A DNA stretch of 5,052 bases from Candidatus Moraniibacteriota bacterium (GTDB lineage: Bacteria > Patescibacteriota > Minisyncoccia > Moranbacterales > UBA2206), in the NCBI GenBank assembly GCA_003534085.1, contig DQBY01000010.1:1-5052 (forward strand), written 5' to 3'. The number at the start of each line of letters is the position of its first letter. Position 1 is the first letter of the stretch. Made by a program: the position numbers and the translations under genes. Of this stretch, positions 1 to 4,348 are shown one piece after another. Under the pieces are notes generated by a model. That model had not been told where the DNA came from. It did no database searches and saw nothing but the letters and a program-made list of their open reading frames with translations.

Positions 1-301
1 ATCCGAAAGAAACTTTAAGATCCGGAAATCCGGGCTGTTCCCAGAACATATTGAAAAAACCTTCTTCAATGGGCGTATTGTAATTTCCATACCCCCATAT
101 GTCCGTGATGTCCTCTCCCCGGATCGTAACACCATCCGGCAAATAAAAAGGGTCGAACCAGTCTCCCGGGCAAATCCCCAGTCCGAGGCAATTTTTCTCG
201 CCAAAGAGCGACTCTGCCAGTACTCCGGTTTTTCCGGCGCTTGCGCCGGAAACCATAAGCATCAAAACCATGACCAGCGAAACAAAAACCTTCTTCTTCA
301 T
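1..301 (-). CDS. Exported protein of unknown function (3' end outside window)
   Basis: The first 100 codons of an open frame that runs off the left edge of the window. The start is the ATG at 299-301, preceded on the minus strand by an AAGGAG ribosome binding site (308-313) about six bases away. Residues 1-22 form a classical Sec signal peptide: three lysines after Met, a hydrophobic core at 5-17, and an A-S-A cleavage site before Gly23. The mature part begins GKTGVLAES and has two cysteines (38 and 44) in the stretch NCLGLGICPGDW, then an aromatic- and acid-rich segment (47-92). There is no lipobox cysteine right after the signal, so it is predicted to be secreted or surface-exposed and not a lipoprotein. 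I do not recognise the family. It is separated from the hydrogenase cluster by a terminator, so it is probably a separate transcript. The signal-peptide and SD evidence is strong; the function is unknown. Confidence 0.75.
   Translation of the reverse strand, partial: MKKKVFVSLVMVLMLMVSGASAGKTGVLAESLFGEKNCLGLGICPGDWFDPFYLPDGVTIRGEDITDIWGYGNYNTPIEEGFFNMFWEQPGFPDLKVSFG
231..252. repeat. Perfect 10-bp inverted repeat inside the signal-peptide codons
   Basis: Arms TTTCCGGCGC (231-240) and GCGCCGGAAA (243-252) are separated by two bases. The palindrome lies about 50-70 bases downstream of the start codon of the exported-protein gene and encodes the V-S-G-A-S-A-G-K cleavage region. In the mRNA it could form a GC-rich hairpin near the start of translation. 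It may simply reflect the codons used for the A-S-A-G motif. Confidence 0.6.
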
Positions 302-462
302 CACTTTCTCCTTTTTTAAATTGTTTTTACATGACTGGAAACTATGCCTCCTAACCGCTCCGCAATTATGAAAGAACTGACTGTTGCACCTGAATGTAAA
401 TACAATCCAACCGCCCAACCGCAACAGGATAAAATATCATAATTGAGATTAAAATTTTGTTA
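302..462. other. Non-coding spacer upstream of the exported-protein gene
   Basis: No credible reading frame lies here. On the minus strand it should hold the promoter of the exported-protein gene. No box is convincing: the best is a weak TATTTA near 394-399 with a TTGCGG about 16 bases upstream. The octamer CCAACCGC is repeated in tandem at 407-414 and 415-422, with a one-mismatch copy, CTAACCGC, at 351-358. The octamers could be operator half-sites, but that is only a guess from their position. Confidence 0.4.
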
Positions 463-488
463 AAAGAAAAAAGCCCTAAAAAAGGCTT
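463..488 (-). terminator. Rho-independent terminator of the hydrogenase cluster
   Basis: On the minus strand, 25 bases after the hypA-like stop codon, there is a stem AAGCC (484-488) and GGCTT (472-476) around a T-rich loop. It is followed directly by a T-rich tract (TTTTTTCTTTT, 463-473). The stem is only five base pairs, but the position directly after the last gene of the cluster supports the call. The plus-strand reading has no T tract after the stem, so it should act only for the leftward transcript. Confidence 0.6.
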
Positions 489-513
489 CGTGAAGAATAA
501 TTAAATAATGTTT

Positions 514-795
514 TTAAGCGGAAATCTTGGTTATTTTCCAGCTATCCCCTTGTGTTTTTTTGATATTGAATTTGGTTTCTTTTAAAATTGTATCTTTTGC
601 GATGCTTTTCAATCCGAATTCCAGATTTTCTATGTTTATATCCTCCGCATGCTCTTCAAATCCGTCATGCGCCAAAGTGATCATGCCAATTTCAATATCA
701 GCCTCGGAAATTTTTCCTCCCGAGCACTCGGGATTTTCTTTCGCGATCCGCAAAAGCTCGTCAACTATTTCTTTGGCTAATAAAAAATCATGCAT
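514..795 (-). CDS. hypA: HypA-like nickel chaperone lacking the zinc domain
   Basis: This 93-residue protein matches the nickel-binding domain of HypA/HybF, which delivers Ni to [NiFe]-hydrogenase. Residues 1-11 (MHDFLLAKEIV) correspond to the family's MHE-x-S-x-A-x-x-I-V start: the nickel ligand His2 is present, and Asp3 replaces the usual Glu. Residues 28-37 (KISEADIEIG) match the central strand, and 53-80 (INIENLEFGLKSIAKDTILK and onward) match the 'P-x-x-L-x-F-x-F ... G-T-x-L-x-x-A-x-L-x-I' block. Typical HypA is about 110-120 residues and carries two CxxC pairs that bind structural zinc. Here the chain stops at 93 and has one cysteine only (Cys24), so the zinc domain is absent. The gene is downstream of hydA, in the same frame and before the terminator, which supports a role in hydrogenase maturation. 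No clear SD precedes the ATG at 793-795. The family assignment is by eye, from the N-terminal motif and context. Confidence 0.7.
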   Translation of the reverse strand: MHDFLLAKEIVDELLRIAKENPECSGGKISEADIEIGMITLAHDGFEEHAEDINIENLEFGLKSIAKDTILKETKFNIKKTQGDSWKITKISA

Positions 796-864
796 TTTCG
801 TGGAACGCGTATCGTGGAACGCGTATCGATTTTGGATATGCGATTCACGTTATGCGATATGCGA
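796..864. repeat. Repeat-built spacer between hydA and the hypA-like gene
   Basis: The spacer is almost wholly repetitive. A 14-base unit, CGTGGAACGCGTAT, occurs twice in perfect tandem (799-812 and 813-826). TATGCGAT occurs three times (837-844, 851-858, 859-866), the last running into the hydA stop codon. On the minus strand the hydA frame meets TAA at 865-867 and a second in-frame TAA at 850-852, and then stays open in the same frame into the hypA-like ATG. No SD is visible. Confidence 0.75.
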
Positions 865-2124
865 TTAATGGACAGCGCAGCTTATGCAAGGATCATAAGC
901 GCGGATAAAAGCTCTTAATTTTCTTTCTCTTTGTTTGTTTTCCAGATTCAAAACTCCGGGAATGTAGTCAGCTATATCATCTTCCAAATTCGCCAGGAAT
1001 TGGGCGGTCGGAGTGATGATGTTCACATTTTTGACATATCCTTTCGCGTCAACTTCGACGTGATAATACAGCGTGCCTCTCGGAGCTTCCACAGCCGCAA
1101 TTCCGATTCCTTCTTTTGCTTCATATGGCTTAGTCAAAACTTCATTCATATCCGCGTGCAAAAGTTCGCTGATCAATTTCGCTGATTCCTCGATGGAATG
1201 TATGACTTCTGTCATCTGTGCCAGAATATTATGGAACGGATTAAAATCAGGGAAACTCCAGCCCAAACTTTCCAGATACTTTTGCGCTTTCGGGCTGAGC
1301 TTGTCCTTGTGAAGATTGACGCGCGCGATCGCTCCGACCATATAACTCTTCCCATTATGCTCGACTTTTTTGATCACTTCATTCTGTTTTTGCAGCTCCT
1401 GAAAATTAGATTCGAATTTTTCAACAGGAATATGCAACCCTCTCGATGATATGACGTCTCCGTCATAGATAGAATAATTGGAATTGTTTCCCAAACAGAC
1501 ATATTCCGTCACTCTGGAAAATTCAGGTATTTTTATTTTTCTGAAAAACTCTCCGAGATCCAAGGCGTCTTTCATTATTTCTTCGCTGCTCGCGACAATC
1601 TTGCGGAGCGCTTCCGCGTCCGGCGCTTTTTTGAAACCGCCAACTTCATTGGTCAAAGGATGCACGACGCGCCCGCCGACCACTTTCACGATTTCCATAC
1701 CGTATTCCCGGATCCTTACGGCTTTTTTCGTTTCTTCCGGATATTTCTTGACGAGCTGGATATCATTATCCATATCCAAGAAATCAGCCAAAGACAAAAA
1801 GAAAAGATGAAGCGCGTGCGAGTGGATGAACTGCGCCAATTCCAAAACCGTCCGAAGCTTTTTTGTTTCCGGAGTGACTTGTACTCCCATGGCGGCTTCC
1901 AACGATTTGATGGAAGTCAGATTGTGCACTACCGGGCAGATCCCGCATATCCTTTGGGCAATAATCGGCATATCGGCATAATGCCTCCCGACCAAAACTC
2001 CTTCGATGAGGCGGATCCCTTCCTGAACTTCAAGTTTGGCTGATTTCACATCACCCTTGATCACACTGGCCATAAAGCCGGCGTGTCCTTCCATTTTTGC
2101 TATATGATTGATCCTAATTTGCAT
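865..2124 (-). CDS. hydA: [NiFe]-hydrogenase large subunit, group 3b-like
   Basis: This 419-residue catalytic subunit should hold the Ni-Fe(CN)2CO site and interconvert H2 with protons and electrons in the cytoplasm. Residues 1-14 (MQIRINHIAKMEGH) give the family start with the proton-relay Glu12. The L1 motif RICGICPVVH at 58-67 supplies Cys60 and Cys63, and the L2 motif DPCISCAVH at 411-419 supplies Cys413 and Cys416. Arg349 in EAPRG matches the conserved arginine over the CN ligands. The length is normal for group 3 enzymes. Remarkably, the stop codon directly follows His419, the residue after which most relatives are cleaved, so there is no C-terminal maturation peptide. The start ATG (2122-2124) has no good SD; two TATAAT boxes sit just upstream. 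HydD lies upstream in the same cluster, separated by an AT-rich inserted gene. Assignment to 3b and not 3c/3d rests mainly on the HydD partner. Confidence 0.93.
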   Translation of the reverse strand: MQIRINHIAKMEGHAGFMASVIKGDVKSAKLEVQEGIRLIEGVLVGRHYADMPIIAQRICGICPVVHNLTSIKSLEAAMGVQVTPETKKLRTVLELAQFIHSHALHLFFLSLADFLDMDNDIQLVKKYPEETKKAVRIREYGMEIVKVVGGRVVHPLTNEVGGFKKAPDAEALRKIVASSEEIMKDALDLGEFFRKIKIPEFSRVTEYVCLGNNSNYSIYDGDVISSRGLHIPVEKFESNFQELQKQNEVIKKVEHNGKSYMVGAIARVNLHKDKLSPKAQKYLESLGWSFPDFNPFHNILAQMTEVIHSIEESAKLISELLHADMNEVLTKPYEAKEGIGIAAVEAPRGTLYYHVEVDAKGYVKNVNIITPTAQFLANLEDDIADYIPGVLNLENKQRERKLRAFIRAYDPCISCAVH

Positions 2125-2125
2125 A

Positions 2126-2156
2126 CGGATTATATCCGAATTATATTCGAATTATT
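2126..2156. repeat. Palindromic boxes at the left border of the inserted gene
   Basis: The spacer between the GxxExxY gene and hydA is made of short mirrored boxes: CGGAT (2126-2130) with ATCCG (2134-2138), then ATCCGAAT (2134-2141), then ATTCGAATT (2145-2153), which covers part of the GxxExxY stop codon. The boxes recur inverted at the right border of the same gene (2536-2556), so they look like edges of an insertion. Confidence 0.45.
2129..2145 (-). promoter_or_regulatory. Possible internal promoter for hydA (TATAAT boxes)
   Basis: On the minus strand two perfect TATAAT hexamers stand upstream of hydA, at 2140-2145 and 2129-2134. The upstream one would place transcription start about ten bases before the ATG; the nearer one is too close to serve. 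Only a weak -35 (TTAAGA, about 18 bases upstream) is visible. In such AT-rich repeat DNA the boxes may be chance. Confidence 0.3.
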
Positions 2157-2532
2157 TTATTTTTCTTAAAATTCTTTTTGGCTTTAAGCTATTCTCGCTA
2201 AAATTAACAACGATTCCCAATTCCTTATCGGAAGCAATCAAATATCTTTTCATTTGAACATAATCTTTTGTTGTAATTTCTTTTTTGCATTTTACGTCTA
2301 AAACAATCTTATTCTCTATCAGGAAATCTAGCTTATTTCCAGTCAACTTTATTTCATTAAATTTAATTGGAATCTCGATCTCTCTTTTAAAATCAATATT
2401 ATTTTCTCTTAATAAGCTTTCAAATGCTTCACAATACTGATCATGCTTGCAGAATCTGCCCAATTTATTATGCACTTGAAACAATATGCCGTTTACTTTA
2501 TAAGAAAGTTCTTTGTGCAAAATTTCTGGCAT
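2152..2532 (-). CDS. GxxExxY-type PD-(D/E)XK-like protein inserted in the hydrogenase cluster
   Basis: This 126-residue protein resembles the GxxExxY family (Pfam PDDEXK_3), whose function is not established. Residues 11-25 (YKVNGILFQVHNKLG) match the N-terminal helix with its V-H-N-x-L-G signature. The following GxxExxY core is diverged to a cysteine-containing GRFCKHDQYCEAFE form (25-38). A nuclease-like core follows: Asp69 in KLDF, then Asp79-Val80-Lys81 in VLDVK, then Gln93 in QMKRYL, and GIVVNF at 106-111. The expected acid, D/E-x-K and Gln positions are therefore present. It lies between hydD and hydA on the same strand, with 12 bases to hydD and 27 to hydA, so it is probably cotranscribed. 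Sampled lines of the gene are about 22-35% G+C against roughly 40-58% in the flanking subunit genes, which suggests recent acquisition. No SD precedes the ATG at 2530-2532. A role in hydrogenase function is unlikely. Confidence 0.8.
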   Translation of the reverse strand: MPEILHKELSYKVNGILFQVHNKLGRFCKHDQYCEAFESLLRENNIDFKREIEIPIKFNEIKLTGNKLDFLIENKIVLDVKCKKEITTKDYVQMKRYLIASDKELGIVVNFSENSLKPKRILRKIK

Positions 2533-2578
2533 AAAATTCGGATGTTAATTCGAATTTAATTTGGATTCCCATTCGGAT
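2533..2578. repeat. Palindromic boxes at the right border of the inserted gene
   Basis: ATTCGGAT occurs at 2536-2543 and again at 2571-2578, and the palindrome AATTCGAATT at 2547-2556. ATTCGGAT is the reverse complement of ATCCGAAT at 2134-2141, and the palindrome matches ATTCGAATT at 2145-2153. The inserted gene is thus bracketed by an inverted pair and a shared palindrome. The second palindrome overlaps the hydD stop codon (2545-2547), so the last codons of hydD may derive from the insertion. Confidence 0.45.
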
Positions 2579-3348
2579 ATGTCATCACGTAGGCCAAAAA
2601 TTTCGGTCGTATTTTCAAATTCTTCATCCGTCATCATGGTCTTGAGCGTTGCTCTCATCGCTTTTACATTTCCCTTCGGACGGATTCCGCGGCAGCCTTG
2701 GCACATCATATTCGAAGTCGGACAAACCGCGTCGCACCCGCCCTGGATCATCGGTCCGAAACACGGTTTTTTATCCAGAAGCAAACAGCGGTTTCCTTTG
2801 GCCTTGCATTCCACGCAAACCGGCTGATCTGGAATTTCAGGAATTTTAGCTTCGTTTCCTGGCTGACAAGCATCAAGGAACATCGGCATATATTTCAAAA
2901 ATTCTTCAGCAGTGATCGGACAGCCCGGGAAAGTAAAATCAACTTTGACAAAATTATCCACCTCTCTGATTTCCGGATTATTTATCCCGTGGACATATTT
3001 ATATACGTGCTTTATCGTATTGGCACCTTCTTGATAATTTTTCATTTCCGGAATTCCTCCCATCGCCGCGCAATTTCCCAAAACGACCAAAAATCTGCTC
3101 CGCTCCCGTAGCTCCATCAAAGTTTTTACATTAGCTTCAGTGATAGGCGTCCCTTCGACAATCCCGATGTCTATCTTTCCGCCAAGATCTTCTTCGTCTT
3201 CAAGCAACCTGAAATCAACCATCTCTGTCTTTTCCGCAAAATCCAAAAACCGGGTTCCCAGATCCAACAAGGCAAACTGGCATCCTTCGCAGGATGTCAG
3301 ACTCACTATGGCGACTTTCGGCTTGAAAAAAGATTTCAGATGTTCCAT
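2545..3348 (-). CDS. hydD: [NiFe]-hydrogenase small subunit, sulfhydrogenase delta type
   Basis: This 267-residue Fe-S subunit should carry electrons to or from the Ni-Fe site of HydA. The proximal [4Fe-4S] ligands are all visible: Cys20 and Cys23 in TSCEGCQ, Cys93 in GNCAA and Cys143 in PGCP. The C-terminal part holds eight further cysteines (178, 181, 188, 196, 205, 209, 216, 219) in the pattern of HydD/ShyD, including CVEC, PCFGPMIQGGCDAVCP and CQGCRG, enough for two more cubanes. There is no Tat signal and no membrane tail, so a cytoplasmic complex is expected. This cysteine layout is typical of group 3b bifunctional (sulf)hydrogenases. The beta and gamma subunit genes that normally precede hydD are absent upstream, where a repeat and an unrelated gene are found. 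The ATG at 3346-3348 sits six bases from an extended -10 box and has no SD, so the mRNA may be leaderless. Confidence 0.92.
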   Translation of the reverse strand: MEHLKSFFKPKVAIVSLTSCEGCQFALLDLGTRFLDFAEKTEMVDFRLLEDEEDLGGKIDIGIVEGTPITEANVKTLMELRERSRFLVVLGNCAAMGGIPEMKNYQEGANTIKHVYKYVHGINNPEIREVDNFVKVDFTFPGCPITAEEFLKYMPMFLDACQPGNEAKIPEIPDQPVCVECKAKGNRCLLLDKKPCFGPMIQGGCDAVCPTSNMMCQGCRGIRPKGNVKAMRATLKTMMTDEEFENTTEIFGLRDDISEWESKLNSN

Positions 3349-3354
3349 AAAAAT

Positions 3355-3363
3355 ATTTTAGCA
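3355..3363 (-). promoter_or_regulatory. Extended -10 promoter of the hydrogenase cluster
   Basis: On the minus strand TGC-TAAAAT ends six bases before the hydD ATG, which would put the transcription start on or next to the A of the start codon. The -35 region is poor, as is usual for extended -10 promoters. The surrounding AAATATGCTAA is repeated at the PAP2 promoter (4109-4119). Confidence 0.55.
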
Positions 3364-3411
3364 TATTTTTTATGGAAATGATAGACTATTTTTAGAGTTT
3401 AGAGATAAATC

Positions 3412-3460
3412 TGTCATTCCGGACTTCCTGCCTGCCGGTAGGCATGGGATCCGGAATCTA
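3412..3460. repeat. Dispersed hairpin repeat, unit 1 (forward)
   Basis: This unit begins TGTCAT and ends AATCTA. It has a perfect 8-bp stem, ATTCCGGA (3416-3423) with TCCGGAAT (3450-3457). The loop holds its own hairpin-forming segment, TGCCTGCCGGTAGGCA (3429-3444). It is paired head to head with unit 2, making a 118-base compound inverted repeat between the PAP2 gene and hydD. Confidence 0.85.
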
Positions 3461-3489
3461 ACGCCTTGTGGTAACACGAAATGCTGAAT

Positions 3490-3529
3490 TAGATCCCGGA
3501 TCTCCGCCAGGGGCGGGTCCGGGATGACA
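3490..3529. repeat. Dispersed hairpin repeat, unit 2 (inverted)
   Basis: Read on the minus strand this unit begins TGTCAT and ends GGATCTA. It has a perfect 8-bp stem, ATCCCGGA (3493-3500) with TCCGGGAT (3518-3525), and an inner CCGCC/GGCGG hairpin (3504-3508 and 3512-3516, approximately). One stem pair differs from unit 1, and both sides of the stem have changed together. Confidence 0.85.
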
Positions 3530-3544
3530 AGATATATTTTGAAA

Positions 3545-4006
3545 TTATAAGTATAAAGCTTCCAAAATTTTGATTACGGCCATTGTCAGCAAAAATCCAT
3601 AAATCCCTCCCACGATCACTTCTGAAACTCTGTGCCCCATCCTTTCTTTAAGGCGCGGGAATTTTTCTTCAAGTTTGAGCTGTTCGACCAGCATGTTCAA
3701 ATATCTTCCTTGGTCTCCCATGTACATGCGAAGCCGGGCGGCGTCATCGATGATGATGATCGCGAAAGCGACTGCAATCGCGAAAGCTCCGGAATTGATT
3801 CCGCTGTAGTATCCCACTGAAGTGACAAGAGAAATCGCGAATCCGGTGTGGGCAGACGGCATGTGTCCGTGCGTCATGGCGTAGCGGAAATCCCAGCCGT
3901 GCTTCATACAGTAATTGATAAATTTGGTCAGCTGGACGATGAATCCGACAAACATCGGAACTAAAAATACATAGTAGGGAGAGAAGAACTCAAAAAATTC
4001 TTTCAT
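3545..4006 (-). CDS. Divergent PAP2 (DUF212/YuiD-like) membrane protein
   Basis: This 153-residue integral membrane protein belongs to the divergent-PAP2 family (Pfam DUF212; B. subtilis YuiD), predicted to be acid phosphatase or lipid phosphatase-like with unproven substrate. Three family blocks are visible in order: GHMPSAHTGF at 47-56 with the candidate catalytic His53, IDDAARLR at 86-93 followed by GDQGRYLN at 98-104, and GHRVSEVIVGGIYG at 124-137 with His125. Membrane segments are apparent at about 10-30, 54-69, 72-88 and 128-148. The length is normal for the family, and the chain ends naturally at LYL. The ATG at 4004-4006 is preceded by A-rich sequence with no SD. A repeat pair lies in its presumed 5' leader (4018-4082) and another just past its stop. 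It is on the same strand as the hydrogenase cluster, but the latter's own promoter argues for a separate transcript. No functional link to the hydrogenase is evident. Confidence 0.88.
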   Translation of the reverse strand: MKEFFEFFSPYYVFLVPMFVGFIVQLTKFINYCMKHGWDFRYAMTHGHMPSAHTGFAISLVTSVGYYSGINSGAFAIAVAFAIIIIDDAARLRMYMGDQGRYLNMLVEQLKLEEKFPRLKERMGHRVSEVIVGGIYGFLLTMAVIKILEALYL

Positions 4007-4017
4007 TTTGTTTTTTA

Positions 4018-4045
4018 TGTCATCCTGAACTTGATGCAGGATCTA
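4018..4045. repeat. Dispersed hairpin repeat, unit 3 (forward)
   Basis: This 28-base unit begins TGTCAT and ends GGATCTA, with stem ATCCTG (4022-4027) and CAGGAT (4037-4042). It has the same ends as units 1 and 2 and a smaller loop. It is paired head to head with unit 4, in the presumed leader of the PAP2 gene. Confidence 0.85.
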
Positions 4046-4058
4046 ATGAGTTTGCATA

Positions 4059-4082
4059 TAGATACTGAAATTCAGTGTGACA
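4059..4082. repeat. Dispersed hairpin repeat, unit 4 (inverted)
   Basis: Read on the minus strand this 24-base unit begins TGTCA and ends TATCTA. The stem is ACTGA (4064-4068) and TCAGT (4072-4076). It is the most diverged copy, with a broken outer stem pair and a shortened loop, but its ends and orientation relative to unit 3 are clear. Confidence 0.7.
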
Positions 4083-4105
4083 CAATTAATTTTTTTATTT
4101 CCTTT

Positions 4106-4114
4106 ATCTTAGCA
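4106..4114 (-). promoter_or_regulatory. Extended -10 promoter of the PAP2 gene
   Basis: On the minus strand TGC-TAAGAT occurs within AATATGCTAA, the same context as the hydD promoter. Transcription would start near 4099, giving a leader of about 90 bases that contains repeat units 3 and 4. No clear -35 is seen. Confidence 0.5.
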
Positions 4115-4219
4115 TATTTTCGGGAGTTTTGGAATTTCTTAAAATTTGCTTTATTTAAGTCTATTTCAGCTGGAACAGTTTGATCAATAGCTTATTTAAG
4201 CCAAAAGTAGACCTTTACA

Positions 4220-4248
4220 TTGACAAAACATTAAAAATCTGCTACACT
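4220..4248 (+). promoter_or_regulatory. Consensus sigma-70-type promoter of the 175-residue ORF
   Basis: A perfect -35, TTGACA (4220-4225), stands 17 bases before a -10, TACACT (4243-4248), that is itself preceded by TGC (extended -10). Transcription should start near 4255, giving a leader of about 100 bases before the ATG at 4354. This is the best promoter in the window. Confidence 0.8.
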
Positions 4249-4272
4249 TCAAAGTCAGTTCATTTCAATATC

Positions 4273-4326
4273 AGAGGGCATTTTGGCGGTTATTTAGTTA
4301 TCTAGGTAATTGCCAATATGCCCTTT
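4273..4326 (+). promoter_or_regulatory. Long hairpin in the 5' leader of the 175-residue ORF
   Basis: AGAGGGCAT (4273-4281) pairs with ATGCCCTTT (4318-4326), with one G-U pair. After a single mismatch (4282/4317), TTGGC (4283-4287) pairs with GCCAA (4312-4316), and GGTTA can continue with TAATT through G-U pairs. There is no T tract after it, so it is not a terminator. It ends 16 bases before the SD and could be a structured leader or protein-binding site. It does not match a riboswitch class I recognise. Confidence 0.55.
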
Positions 4327-4342
4327 GAGGGGTAATAAAAAC

Positions 4343-4348
4343 GGAGGT
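4343..4348 (+). promoter_or_regulatory. Strong Shine-Dalgarno of the 175-residue ORF
   Basis: GGAGGT lies five bases before the ATG at 4354-4356 and fixes that start. It contrasts with the hydrogenase and PAP2 genes, none of which has a clear SD. Confidence 0.85.

Noticed and set aside
799..866. CRISPR array
   Set aside because: The repeats are short, contiguous and lack unique spacers of regular length.
527..868. Open frame of 113 codons on the plus strand
   Set aside because: Antisense to the hypA-like gene; its C-terminal part is translated repeat spacer.
1478..1810. Open frame of 110 codons on the plus strand
   Set aside because: It lies wholly antisense to hydA, whose motifs are unmistakable; it has no SD and a composition typical of a shadow frame.
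1660..2043. Open frame of 127 codons on the plus strand
   Set aside because: Antisense to hydA, no family resemblance, no start signal.
865..2124. HydA truncated by frameshift or pseudogene
   Set aside because: All N- and C-terminal metal ligands are intact and the length is normal; only the cleavable tail is missing.
2698..3111. Open frame of 137 codons on the plus strand
   Set aside because: Antisense to hydD, which carries all expected cluster cysteines.
3412..3529. Rho-independent terminator between the PAP2 gene and hydD
   Set aside because: The hairpins are strong but no T tract follows on either strand; the shared ends with other units show it is a dispersed repeat, though it may still slow transcription.
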